Source: JBAXAB01 sp043718245 (lineage in GTDB: Bacteria > Patescibacteriota > Minisyncoccia > Phycocordibacterales > CAIZLB01). From it: a stretch of 39,441 nucleotides of DNA. Shown here one piece after another: positions 1 to 8,256 of this stretch. Location of the stretch: contig JAYSWB010000042.1 of the NCBI GenBank assembly GCA_043718245.1, positions 1 to 39,441 of the forward strand. Direction: 5' to 3'. The notes under the pieces are model-generated. The model did not search any database. It saw only the letters and a program-made list of their open reading frames with translations, and had not been told where the DNA came from. Numbering within the stretch: position 1 is the stretch's first letter; each line of letters begins with the position of its first letter. A program made the translations under genes and the position numbers.

Positions 1-45
1 TGGCACAGCATCATGGATTACGCAAAGACCGAAGGTACAAAGTAA
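1..45 (+). CDS. Possible C-terminal end of a truncated gene
   Basis: Frame 1 is open from the first base of the window and stops at TAA (43-45), giving 14 residues that begin WHSIMDYAK. Most of the gene would lie outside the window. The piece is too short to name a family and the open frame could be chance. Confidence 0.25.
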   Translation, partial: WHSIMDYAKTEGTK

Positions 46-79
46 TCTCTGAATTACTTAACAAGAGTTAATTTAGCAC

Positions 80-415
80 CTAGAAATCGCCTTTACTCCG
101 CATTTTTCCGCATACTTCGCGGACTGCTAATGGGGACAATGCTTCTGTGGTGGATTTTAATAAGTCACCTGCGACGACAAAGCCCATGCAGGCTTCAATT
201 TTGACTTTGCAGAATGTGCAGTGACGTTCGGTGGCAGAAGCAACGTGCTCTTGACACTTGCCGACATGCGAACAGTGACGGTGATTTTTGTGATCAGGGC
301 AAAAAAGGTGGAGTAAGGAACCGCCCTTAGCCTCAGGCGCTAGGGTAAGGAGATTTCTCGGAGTCAGACGTGTGCATGAGCAGCACTTTGCAGAATTTGG
401 AATTGTTGTATTCAT
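80..415 (-). CDS. Small Cys/His-rich protein, probably zinc-binding
   Basis: This 111-residue protein has many cysteines and histidines: CCSC near residue 11, then spaced Cys/His pairs between about residues 39 and 56, and HCTFC near residue 65. The pattern suggests one or two structural zinc sites, but I do not recognise the family. No signal peptide or membrane segment is visible. It is the last of three small minus-strand genes at the left edge, each with its own spacing. No Shine-Dalgarno sequence precedes the ATG. The function is unknown; I call it real because of the ordered metal-ligand-like residues and the length of the open frame. Confidence 0.55.
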   Translation of the reverse strand: MNTTIPNSAKCCSCTRLTPRNLLTLAPEAKGGSLLHLFCPDHKNHRHCSHVGKCQEHVASATERHCTFCKVKIEACMGFVVAGDLLKSTTEALSPLAVREVCGKMRSKGDF

Positions 416-490
416 GAGAGTATTTATTTTTTTGGTTTTGTTCAGGGCCTGATCTAGGATATATGTAAAAATTGTTTGTGTAAAGATAAA

Positions 491-528
491 AAAACCGCCC
501 CAACCAAGAAAAGCGCCGGGGCGGTTTT
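491..528 (-). terminator. Intrinsic terminator after the 141-residue gene
   Basis: An 11-bp perfect inverted repeat (AAAACCGCCCC / GGGGCGGTTTT) is followed on the minus strand by a T run. It lies just beyond the stop codon of the gene at 530-955 and probably ends its transcript. Confidence 0.85.
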
Positions 529-529
529 C

Positions 530-955
530 TTAGTGACACGGTGACCATTCGGGTGGTGCTGGAAAGACACAATTGGCAAGCGTTGATTGTCCTCGCCAGG
601 AAAGTCCGCCGGTGGTGTTCTCCGAAATCTCGAACGTAAATCGACTTAGGGGGAACATTAACACTGCTCCATTTGTCGAAAGTCTGATCGGCTTCGGTTC
701 AAACTGTCTCCACAAGGCATCCTCTGGCTTTCCAGTTATCCGCCTAGTTGCAAGCCATACCATGTCGAACTCGACAATATCTTCCGAAAGGGAATGTGTC
801 ATGATGCACCCAATCGTGCTTGTCCAAGCTCCCGGTGTTTTCTGTAGTATGGTGAGAATACCTCCCGAAACGAGCGGACTGTCTAGCATGGTTGCCCAAT
901 CGGATTCAACGGCGCCGTCTTGATTTTTCCATCGACTTCTTCTACGGAGTTTCAT
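530..955 (-). CDS. Hypothetical protein with canonical ribosome-binding site
   Basis: I do not recognise this 141-residue protein. It starts with a basic stretch (MKLRRRSRW) and has no clear signal peptide or membrane helix. The strand choice is firm: the minus-strand ATG is preceded at 7-base spacing by AAGGAGG, the only perfect Shine-Dalgarno sequence I noticed in the window, and the stop is followed at once by a strong terminator. Base composition is more G+C-rich than the housekeeping genes. It may be a single-gene transcription unit of recent or foreign origin, but that is inference. Confidence 0.65.
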   Translation of the reverse strand: MKLRRRSRWKNQDGAVESDWATMLDSPLVSGGILTILQKTPGAWTSTIGCIMTHSLSEDIVEFDMVWLATRRITGKPEDALWRQFEPKPIRLSTNGAVLMFPLSRFTFEISENTTGGLSWRGQSTLANCVFPAPPEWSPCH

Positions 956-1027
956 TTATACCTCCTTGTTAAAGTTACTGTTGTTTAGGCAATGATGACA
1001 TTTCTGTTTATTAAGTCAAATACGAAA

Positions 1028-1057
1028 AAAGCCGCCGGATTTGGGCCCGGCGGCTTT
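1028..1057 (-). terminator. Intrinsic terminator after the 127-residue gene
   Basis: The stem AAAGCCGCCGG / CCGGCGGCTTT with an 8-base loop is followed on the minus strand by TTT. It sits about 16 bases past the stop codon of the gene at 1074-1457. Confidence 0.85.
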
Positions 1058-1073
1058 GGGATTGTGGTGGGTT

Positions 1074-1457
1074 TTACACCGTTTGTGCCACCTGCCGTTC
1101 GATGCTGTGTTCTTCGGGCAGTATGGCCCAATGGACGAACTCGCCGATGTCGAACCGGAGTTCGCCGGTGTAGGGCCTGACGCCCTGTAGGTTTGCTGGG
1201 ATTTTGACTCTCCACGAAGAATCGCCTTCGAGCCACTCATCTCCATTCTCGCTTCCGGTGCTGCTGCGATAGTAGCACTGACCGATCGTGATAAGGACGC
1301 CGTCCTTGAGGTCATCGATTCCGATGATTTTTCCCCTGCGGGAAGTTCCATTCACACGCGACAGAAAGTCGCGCCCGATCAATGACTGGATGACATCCTT
1401 TCCTGTAACTTTTTGCGGTTTTGGGGTGTTTGACAGGGAGTTGTTCGCTTCGCTCAT
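1074..1457 (-). CDS. Hypothetical protein, 127 residues
   Basis: The N-terminal 20 residues are polar and probably disordered; the rest looks like a small globular beta-rich domain (ISRVNGTSRRGKIIGIDD, then DGVLITIGQCYY). I do not recognise the family. No signal peptide is seen. It is followed by its own terminator, and a minus-strand extended -10-like sequence (TGCTAAAAG) lies in the inverted repeat at 1506-1547, which could be its promoter and would give a leader of about 45 nt. It resembles its two downstream neighbours in size and base composition. Confidence 0.6.
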   Translation of the reverse strand: MSEANNSLSNTPKPQKVTGKDVIQSLIGRDFLSRVNGTSRRGKIIGIDDLKDGVLITIGQCYYRSSTGSENGDEWLEGDSSWRVKIPANLQGVRPYTGELRFDIGEFVHWAILPEEHSIERQVAQTV

Positions 1458-1505
1458 TCTTTGCTTTTTTCTTTAGGGTTTGGTGATGCTCCCGCCACTT
1501 TCATA

Positions 1506-1547
1506 GCTGCATCTTTTAGCACACTTAAATGTGTTAAAAGATGCAGC
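1506..1547. repeat. Inverted repeat (18-bp arms) between divergent genes
   Basis: The arms 1506-1523 and 1530-1547 are complementary except for one position, with a 6-base loop (CTTAAA). Neither side has a T run, so it is not a simple terminator. Each arm contains a TGnTAAAA-like sequence, so it may hold promoter or operator elements for the divergent genes at 1457 (minus) and 1631 (plus). Confidence 0.6.
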
Positions 1548-1630
1548 CAGACTCAAAGAACTTTTACATACTATAAATTAGAAATACTGTTTAGTCAAAT
1601 ACAAAATCATAAGTTATAATACTCATACAA

Positions 1631-4600
1631 ATGGCAAATATTTTCGAAGAAAGACTTAAAAACTTGAACACTGCCCAAAGAAAAGCGGTAGCCACCATCG
1701 ATGGTCCGGTTCTTGTAATCGCCGGTCCCGGATCTGGAAAGACTGAAATTTTATCCCTAAGAGTTGCAGAAATTCTTCAGAAAACCCAAGTCCTGCCATC
1801 GCAGATATTATGCTTAACCTTTACCGATTCTGCCTCCTTAAACATGCGAGACAGACTTTCAAAGATTATTGGAGATGAAGCATATCGTGTTTCCATCCAT
1901 ACTTTTCATAATTTTTGTGTGAGTATTATTAACCGCTATCCAGAATATTTTTACAAAGGCATTCCGTTTAATGCAGTAGACCCAGTTACACAGTCGGAAA
2001 TCCTGCAATCTATTGTTGAAAGTTTAGAAAAAGACAATCCATTTAGAAGTGTGAAGCCTGACGGCAGTTATGTTTATTTGTCTGCAATAAATATGGCGAT
2101 TCAGTCACTTAAAAAGGATGGAAAAAGCCCGCAAGAATTTAGAGTGATACTTGAAAAAAACAAAAGCGATATAGAAAAAATAAATAAAGTAGTGGATCAG
2201 ATCTTTGGTGAAGGCAGGATTTCTAAGAAAACTTTGGAAATTGCACTTACTATTAAAATAAAAAAGACGGATGAAAATACTCTTGAAAATGTTGTAATGC
2301 AATCTTTGGAGCGGGCTATTAACGATGCTCACACCGAAGACAGTACTAAGCCCCTGACCGAATGGAAAAATAATTACTTGAAAGCAGATGGAGAAGGGAA
2401 TTTGCTTCTCAAAGAATCCCTGTACCAAGACAAAATGTTTGCTCTTGCTGATGTTTATGAAGCCTACCGAAAAACTATGCACGACAGTGCGCTATACGAT
2501 TTCGATGACATGATTTTAGACGTGATCGAAGCTTTGAAAAAACACAAAGGACTGCTCACTGAACTTCAGGAGCAATTTCAATATATTTTGATTGATGAGT
2601 TTCAAGATACAAACAACGCGCAGATGACAATCGTAAACATGATTGCAAGTGCTCCTGTAAACGAAGGTCGCCCGAACGTGATGGTGGTGGGTGATGATGA
2701 TCAAGCTGTTTACCGTTTTCAGGGTGCTGAAGTTTCAAACATCATTAATTTCAAAAAAATGTTTAAGGATGTGGAAATAGTCACGATGACCGAAAACTAT
2801 AGATCAACGCAGGACATTCTTGACGTGGCATCACATGTCATAAAAAAAGGGACGGTGAGGCTCGCAGATAAGGAGCTAATATCCCAAAATAAAGAGCTTA
2901 AAAAGGGCAATATTCACCATATTCAGTTACCCTCGTCTTCACACGAATGTCACTATATTTCGCGCGAAATTAAGCGTTTAATCGACAATGGGACGAAGCC
3001 TGGGGATATTGCTGTTATTGCTCGTAAACACGAGTTTTTGGAGAATTTAGTACCTTTTATGAAAGGAGCAAAGGTTCCTGTGAAATATGACCGCGAGCAG
3101 AATGTTTTGGAGGAGCCTCATGTTAAAGAACTGATTACTATGTCGCGATATATTTATTCTTTGGTCAATAATGACAGCACAGTTGATGAGTCACTATTGC
3201 CCCAGATTTTATCTTTTGGTTTTTGGGAAATACCTAGATTAGAGATTTTTAAGTTAGCAGCCGAAGCTCGGATGAAAAGGTATGATGACGATTTTAAGTA
3301 TTTAAACTTGGTTTTGAATTCTTCTAATGCAAAAATAAAGGCAATAGGGGATTTTTTAGTTGAACTTTCACAATTAGCACAAAATGAACCGGCAGAAAGA
3401 ATATTGGACTTGATGATCGGTGCGCATGTGCCACTTCTACCAGAAAGTGAGGATGAAGAGATCGAGGAAGAATTTCCGATAGCAGACTTTACAAGCACAT
3501 TTAAACAATATTATTTCAACAATAAAAAGCGTACTCACAAAACAGCTGAATATTTAACATTTCTTTCTGGACTTAGAATTTTCATTCGAGCACTTCGAGA
3601 TTTTAGAAACGGAGTAGACGTAAAAATAAAAGATCTAATCGAATTTGTAAATGTTCACGAGAAGAATAATTTATCATTGAATGACTCGAGCCCATTTAGT
3701 AATGCGCTTGATGCAGTTCGTCTTCTCACCTCACACAAAGCCAAGGGGTTAGAATTCGATACCGTTTTTGTTATGTCATGCCAGAACGAAGTTTGGGCAG
3801 GTCGTGGTCGCGGACACATCCTGCCAATGCCGGTTAACCTACCAATCTATCCAGCAGGAGATAATGAGGATGACAAACTCCGTCTCTTTTACGTCGCATT
3901 AACCCGAGCCAAGAGAAACTTATACTTAACCTCATATCTACAAACCGATACTGGCAAGGATTCAAATATTCTAAGCTACCTAGTCGACAACGAAAATTTA
4001 AAGCCTTCTCACCCAAAACCAAACGAATATGCGGATGCGAATTCCCCGAGCCACCATGAAGTTCTAACGGCTTCGTGGACGAACTACTTAACTGCTCCAT
4101 TTTTAAATGAGGAGAGGGCACTTTTGAAGTCGTTATTAGAAAACTATAAACTGTCAGTGACTCATCTTCGAAATTTTACTAATGTTGAGCGTGGCGGGCC
4201 GCAATTATTTATTGAGCAAAACCTATTACGATTTCCGCAAGCAAAAACAACATCCAGTGCCTTTGGTACCGCTATTCACCATGCGCTTGATCAATATGTC
4301 TTAAAATTGAAAACCGACAAAAAACCAACAGAAGATTTCGTGATCGATTGCTTTATCAAGGCACTTAAAAAAGAGAGGTTATCAAATAAGGATTTTAAGG
4401 AACTTTCTAAAAAAGGAACAGATTGTCTCACTTTGTTTTTGAAAGATAGAGAGTTTTCACCCAAAGACATGACAGAAGTAGACTTTAAAGACCAAAATGT
4501 AATTATCGACGGCGCACATTTGACCGGAAAAATTGACAGAATAGTTATAGATGGGAATAATGCGATCGTTCATGATTACAAAACTGGAAAGCTTGTGAAT

Positions 4601-4927
4601 TCATGGGATGACAAAGACGGGAAGTCAAAAATCTACGATTATAAAAAGCAATTGGTCTTTTATAAAATACTTATTGAAAATTCTAGAAACTACCGCCACC
4701 TAAAAATGACTCAAGGAGTAATCGATTTTATTGAAGCGAAAAATGGAAAGATGGTTTCGCTCACATTAAATATGGATGATCCTGAAATTATTGAATTGGA
4801 AGAGAGGGTGAAAAAGCTGGCGGTAATTGTATACAAGAAAATTGAAAATCTGGAATTTCCGGATATTACTGAGTATCCCAAGGACCTTAAAGGAATCCTT
4901 GCTTTTGAAGACAAACTATTAAACTAG
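1631..4927 (+). CDS. UvrD/PcrA-type DNA helicase with C-terminal PD-(D/E)XK nuclease
   Basis: This 1,098-residue protein is a superfamily 1A DNA helicase fused to a RecB-type nuclease. Visible motifs in order: Walker A GPGSGKT (32-38), the DEFQDT Walker B/motif II, motif III GDDDQAVYRFQGA, motif V-like SHKAKGLEFDTVF and motif VI VALTRAKRNLY. The last 250 residues carry FGTAIHHALDQY and GKIDRIVIDGNN...VHDYKTGK, the signature of a PD-(D/E)XK nuclease. This layout matches single-chain AddA/RecB-like enzymes that process double-strand breaks; a role in DNA repair is inferred. The promoter is probably TATAAT at 1615-1620, giving an mRNA that starts at or within a few bases of the ATG. No partner AddB/RecC gene is in the window. 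Confidence 0.93.
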   Translation: MANIFEERLKNLNTAQRKAVATIDGPVLVIAGPGSGKTEILSLRVAEILQKTQVLPSQILCLTFTDSASLNMRDRLSKIIGDEAYRVSIHTFHNFCVSIINRYPEYFYKGIPFNAVDPVTQSEILQSIVESLEKDNPFRSVKPDGSYVYLSAINMAIQSLKKDGKSPQEFRVILEKNKSDIEKINKVVDQIFGEGRISKKTLEIALTIKIKKTDENTLENVVMQSLERAINDAHTEDSTKPLTEWKNNYLKADGEGNLLLKESLYQDKMFALADVYEAYRKTMHDSALYDFDDMILDVIEALKKHKGLLTELQEQFQYILIDEFQDTNNAQMTIVNMIASAPVNEGRPNVMVVGDDDQAVYRFQGAEVSNIINFKKMFKDVEIVTMTENYRSTQDILDVASHVIKKGTVRLADKELISQNKELKKGNIHHIQLPSSSHECHYISREIKRLIDNGTKPGDIAVIARKHEFLENLVPFMKGAKVPVKYDREQNVLEEPHVKELITMSRYIYSLVNNDSTVDESLLPQILSFGFWEIPRLEIFKLAAEARMKRYDDDFKYLNLVLNSSNAKIKAIGDFLVELSQLAQNEPAERILDLMIGAHVPLLPESEDEEIEEEFPIADFTSTFKQYYFNNKKRTHKTAEYLTFLSGLRIFIRALRDFRNGVDVKIKDLIEFVNVHEKNNLSLNDSSPFSNALDAVRLLTSHKAKGLEFDTVFVMSCQNEVWAGRGRGHILPMPVNLPIYPAGDNEDDKLRLFYVALTRAKRNLYLTSYLQTDTGKDSNILSYLVDNENLKPSHPKPNEYADANSPSHHEVLTASWTNYLTAPFLNEERALLKSLLENYKLSVTHLRNFTNVERGGPQLFIEQNLLRFPQAKTTSSAFGTAIHHALDQYVLKLKTDKKPTEDFVIDCFIKALKKERLSNKDFKELSKKGTDCLTLFLKDREFSPKDMTEVDFKDQNVIIDGAHLTGKIDRIVIDGNNAIVHDYKTGKLVNSWDDKDGKSKIYDYKKQLVFYKILIENSRNYRHLKMTQGVIDFIEAKNGKMVSLTLNMDDPEIIELEERVKKLAVIVYKKIENLEFPDITEYPKDLKGILAFEDKLLN

Positions 4928-4943
4928 GCATATAATAATAAAT

Positions 4944-5792
4944 ATGGAAAACTCATCATATTTTGACCCTATCGATTTAATTTTGAGACTCAACTTTACG
5001 CCAAAGTTTATTTTTTTTACTGCACTTATTATCTTGGTGCTGAGTCTTCTTCTTTCAGCTCTGAAAAAGTTTCTCTCTACACGAACTCGTAGTCGAAGAC
5101 AACAGTCCAATGTCAATCTTTTTATTCGCTTGATAAAGTACGGTATATTTTTGGCACTGTTCCTTAGCATTTCTATTCACTATTCGACATCCTTTAAAGA
5201 TTTTAGTTTAGTTCTTGGTGCCCTTACCGCTGCGCTAGGTTTTGCTCTACAAAAACCTATTTCGTCTGTCGCGGCTTGGGTAATGCTTATTATTAAGCGA
5301 CCTTTTGATATAGGAGACAGAATTACAATTGATGGAGTCAAGGGAAACGTTATAGACATTTCGATTACACACATCCATTTGGAAGAAGTCGGCCGATATG
5401 GCGGAGAAGAAGTTTCTGGAAGAATCGTCATAATCCCTAATTCAATCCTTTTTGAAAAAAGTATTACGAATTATTCTTCAACCAGCGATTATATCTTGGG
5501 GCAAGTTATCTTAACTGTTTCATACGAGAGCAATGTAGATAAGGCTATATTAATTGCAATTGATTCTTCTAAAAAATATACTTATGAATATAGTAAAATT
5601 ATAGGCAAAGACCCCCATACACGCATTTCCTTTTCAAATAATGGAATGGAAATTCATGTCAGATATTATGTACCTTTTGATAGAGCTCAGGAAGTGGCGA
5701 CCAATATTACTAAGGAAATTTATGAGCAGATTCGTTTAACGGAGGATATTGAAATTTCGTATACCCATACGAAGGTGATATTGGATAAGTAA
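4944..5792 (+). CDS. Small-conductance mechanosensitive channel (MscS family)
   Basis: The 282-residue protein has hydrophobic segments at about residues 20-40 and 63-80, then the pore-lining helix region (LVLGALTAALGFALQ) and the conserved MscS beta domain (RPFDIGDRITIDG). These are diagnostic for MscS channels, which open under membrane tension to release solutes during osmotic downshock. It is at the short end for the family, with three transmembrane segments. TATAAT (4931-4936) lies seven bases before the ATG, so the mRNA is likely leaderless. It follows the helicase gene by 16 bases on the same strand. Confidence 0.92.
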   Translation: MENSSYFDPIDLILRLNFTPKFIFFTALIILVLSLLLSALKKFLSTRTRSRRQQSNVNLFIRLIKYGIFLALFLSISIHYSTSFKDFSLVLGALTAALGFALQKPISSVAAWVMLIIKRPFDIGDRITIDGVKGNVIDISITHIHLEEVGRYGGEEVSGRIVIIPNSILFEKSITNYSSTSDYILGQVILTVSYESNVDKAILIAIDSSKKYTYEYSKIIGKDPHTRISFSNNGMEIHVRYYVPFDRAQEVATNITKEIYEQIRLTEDIEISYTHTKVILDK

Positions 5793-5798
5793 CAAAAA

Positions 5799-5843
5799 AC
5801 CCGCCAATGACTAGGTTCTTTGTCGAAAGCCAGTCAGGCGGGT
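5799..5843 (-). terminator. Intrinsic terminator, minus-strand orientation
   Basis: ACCCGCC (5799-5805) pairs with GGCGGGT (5837-5843), with TGACT/AGTCA pairing inside. On the minus strand it is followed by six Ts, on the plus strand by no T run. It therefore ends a minus-strand transcript coming from 5844-6000, although it may also stop the MscS transcript. Confidence 0.75.
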
Positions 5844-5995
5844 GATTGTAGACGAGTGCTTATGCGACTTGTCACTATTGTCATTCGAGATTGTCTCGAA
5901 AACGGTTCTGCCAGAACCAAGTAGTGCTAAGGTTAGCAACTCACCCAAGGGCACATCGAACGCGCCGCTGGAATCGGTTTTGGCAGAATATATAA
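5844..5995 (-). ncRNA. Possible small RNA or very short gene ending at the 5.8-kb terminator
   Basis: This stretch has no convincing ORF with a normal start, yet it is G+C-rich and ends in a strong minus-strand terminator. A -10-like TATATT lies near 5990 on the minus strand. The transcript would contain two small perfect hairpins: GGTTCTG/CAGAACC and TCGAGA/TCTCGA. One minus-strand frame is open for about 60 codons and runs into the terminator, but it lacks an ATG, so a decayed small gene is the alternative. Confidence 0.35.
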
Positions 5996-6031
5996 TTTTT
6001 TTGTACTGCCTTCTAATATTTTACCTCAAAC

Positions 6032-6760
6032 CTAAATTTTAGACAACTCTGCGATAATCTGAGTGATGGCAGGCAGTGGCAGTGCCCCGTAGCCGTTTCC
6101 ATTCGCGTCAACTAGAGGAACAAACTGGCCCTTCACCTCAACTACACTATATGGTGTACCCTGGGCACCCGCCTTGTTTCCGGCAGTTACCGCTTCTTTA
6201 ATTTTAGTGGCGTACTTTCCGCTATCTAAGCATGTCTTGAACTTTGCACTATCAAGATTAATAGCGCTTGCAAAGTCATATAACTTTGAAAGTTCAAGTT
6301 TGTTGTTTCCTGGAGAGTTTGCAAATAACTGATCTGCATATTTCCAAAAAGAATCATTTCCTCCGATCTCTGCAGCGCATTCAAATGCCTCTGATTCTTT
6401 TGGTGCTGTTGGGTGGAGTGACTCTAGGGGGAACATTCGGTAAACTATTGCCAAGTCACCAGCAGCTTTACGTTGTTCGTATAAAGTTTTTATAGTGTTG
6501 TGAAAGTTTTTACAAAATGGGCATTCAGGATCTGTGTATACAATTAATTTAACCTTTGCGTTGATTGATCCCAAGATATGATCTGCACTTGTAACAGGAG
6601 CGACTTCAATTTTTGGTCTTAAAGCATCCTCTGCTATGTTTGCCACGTTTGGTCCGCCATCGGCCGAGTTTTTATTTTGGCTAAAATAAATAGTTCCCGA
6701 AATCAAGACTCCGGCAATCACAATTGCGAGAGGCAGTATATATTGTTGAATGTTTTTCAT
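6032..6760 (-). CDS. DsbA-family thioredoxin-fold protein, membrane-anchored
   Basis: The protein is a thiol oxidoreductase of the DsbA/Com1 type. From the start I prefer it has 242 residues: an N-terminal membrane anchor (residues 7-26), a short linker, then a thioredoxin fold with the active site CPFC (80-83) in VYTDPECPFCKNFH, and a cis-Pro-like loop in GTPYSVVE. It should form or shuffle disulfides outside the cytoplasmic membrane; pilins or secreted proteins could be substrates (inference). I chose the ATG at 6760 rather than 6769 because an extended -10 (TGCTAAAAT, minus strand 6776-6768) covers the upstream ATG and would start transcription almost exactly at 6760. Confidence 0.9.
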   Translation of the reverse strand: MKNIQQYILPLAIVIAGVLISGTIYFSQNKNSADGGPNVANIAEDALRPKIEVAPVTSADHILGSINAKVKLIVYTDPECPFCKNFHNTIKTLYEQRKAAGDLAIVYRMFPLESLHPTAPKESEAFECAAEIGGNDSFWKYADQLFANSPGNNKLELSKLYDFASAINLDSAKFKTCLDSGKYATKIKEAVTAGNKAGAQGTPYSVVEVKGQFVPLVDANGNGYGALPLPAITQIIAELSKI

Positions 6761-6782
6761 AAGAGACATTTTAGCACACTTT

Positions 6783-7358
6783 CTAAAAAGGCAAACTGAA
6801 AGTCATCTTTACTTCACTTTTCTTCTCCCAGTCGGTGGTATTTAAAGGTATGTCTCGAAACTCAAGGCCGTCTTTATACTTTAATTTTTTAAATTTTAAA
6901 GCGTATTCATAAATATCTTTCGTAATTTTAACGTCGTCAATACAGTATTTTATGATTTTATCGATTTCACCTTTTTTCCACCAATCGATGGCTTCGAGGC
7001 CGTGCCCACTTTTTGCAGTACCCAATGTTGCCTGTGCCACAAGGCCAAGTCCAACGCGGTGTCCTAATGAATTTTTAATCTCCTTTAAAATGTCGAGACT
7101 CTTAATTTTCGTCAAATCTCCGTTGTAATATTTGTTCAATAGGGGAATGTCGAAATGATCACCATTGAATGTCACTAACATCTCGGCCTTCTCAATGACA
7201 GGCCATAACTTTGGCAAATCTTCCTGAAGAAAGCTCGAGTATTCCCCAGTCTCACTGTCATAAATACACACAACCGAAATGTCGAGCATTTCTGGCTCTG
7301 CTTTACCTACTTCTTGAAAAGTATTTCTTGTTTCGATGTCCAGGAATATTTTTCTCAT
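6783..7358 (-). CDS. RNase H-fold 3'-5' exonuclease (DEDD type, YprB-like)
   Basis: This 191-residue protein carries the three exonuclease motifs: FLDIET near residue 5 (Exo I), TFNGDHFDIPLLN near 64 (Exo II), and YCIDDVKITKDIY near 138 (Exo III). These place it among DEDD 3'-5' exonucleases of the ribonuclease H-like fold found alone or in polymerase proofreading domains. The substrate is unknown. Its ATG overlaps the stop of the upstream carboxypeptidase gene (TAATG), so the two are translationally coupled in one operon. Confidence 0.8.
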   Translation of the reverse strand: MRKIFLDIETRNTFQEVGKAEPEMLDISVVCIYDSETGEYSSFLQEDLPKLWPVIEKAEMLVTFNGDHFDIPLLNKYYNGDLTKIKSLDILKEIKNSLGHRVGLGLVAQATLGTAKSGHGLEAIDWWKKGEIDKIIKYCIDDVKITKDIYEYALKFKKLKYKDGLEFRDIPLNTTDWEKKSEVKMTFSLPF

Positions 7359-8254
7359 TATTCGAAAAGATATACAAGATAATTGTTTATGTCACGCTGC
7401 TCTAGGTCGTAAAAGTATTTTCCTTCATTTCGAAGTTTTGCTGCCAAATCTACCCCGACATATCTCCAGTGCCATGGTTCATATACGTAATATTTGTTAT
7501 TTGGTGGGTATGAAATAACAAATCCGTAACGGTAAGCATTATTTATAAGCCACGTGTATTCGGGACTCGTGACGAATTTGCTTAGGCTGTCGCCATTATC
7601 AGTAGTTGTAAAATCGATTGTGGTTCCAAGCTGGTGCTCCGAGTATCCTTGATCAGCAGAAAAAGTGTTAGCGGCCGTTGATCCATACGTCACCTTGTAG
7701 CTGGTTTTAAGCTGTTCTTGTTGCTTGAATGATCTATAAGCTGACAGAACTTTGAGATTTTTGCTTTCATACTTGGCTGCTTCAAGCATTCTTTGCAAAT
7801 AAGGCAAGACGTCGCTGTGGATTTGGAGTGGTCGCTCGGGGTTAGACAAGTACTCTGTGTTTATGAAAGAAAGCTTTGCAGGTATATAGTTTTCGTTCAA
7901 GAAATATACCTTCGAATATTTTTGAAGTAGTTGGGGATCTGTTTTACTGAGACGATCGAGAGTGCTCACTGTGTTGTTTACTTTTCCAATTTGTTCACCC
8001 AGCTCTGCGCTTTTGGTTTGCTGATTTATGTATAAATTTTCAATATTGGCAAGTCGTCCCATCAATTCCGTATTTTTATTTTCAGCATCTGTAATTTTAA
8101 AAATCAGGCTCCGTGTAGTCGACGCCATTTCGCTGATCAAAGCCTTACTCCTGTATTCACTTGCACCAATTGCTAGTGCAAAAAGGATTAATGTTCCGAG
8201 GGCTCCAAGAAGTGCTTTGCGAGATATTATGTGGTGAGTTGGTGATGGATTCAT
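7358..8254 (-). CDS. D-alanyl-D-alanine carboxypeptidase, VanY/M15B family
   Basis: The 298-residue protein has a basic N-terminus and one membrane anchor (about 14-31), a coiled-coil-like stretch (about 45-100), then a LAS/M15B peptidase domain. The zinc signature is clear: SEHQLGTTID (205-214, ligands H207 and D214) and EPWHW (H262). Such enzymes trim the terminal D-Ala from peptidoglycan stem peptides outside the membrane, which supports a peptidoglycan-containing cell envelope. It lies between hisS and the exonuclease gene, 2 bases after hisS in transcription order, and is probably cotranscribed with both. Confidence 0.93.
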   Translation of the reverse strand: MNPSPTHHIISRKALLGALGTLILFALAIGASEYRSKALISEMASTTRSLIFKITDAENKNTELMGRLANIENLYINQQTKSAELGEQIGKVNNTVSTLDRLSKTDPQLLQKYSKVYFLNENYIPAKLSFINTEYLSNPERPLQIHSDVLPYLQRMLEAAKYESKNLKVLSAYRSFKQQEQLKTSYKVTYGSTAANTFSADQGYSEHQLGTTIDFTTTDNGDSLSKFVTSPEYTWLINNAYRYGFVISYPPNNKYYVYEPWHWRYVGVDLAAKLRNEGKYFYDLEQRDINNYLVYLFE

Positions 8255-8256
8255 TA

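Noticed and set aside
573..923. 116-codon plus-strand ORF
   Set aside because: The minus strand has the AAGGAGG site before its ATG and a terminator right after its stop, so the plus-strand frame is a shadow.
5842..6042. 66-codon plus-strand ORF
   Set aside because: It starts inside the terminator hairpin, has no promoter or ribosome-binding site, and ends in a Leu/Tyr/Phe run caused by A+T-rich DNA.
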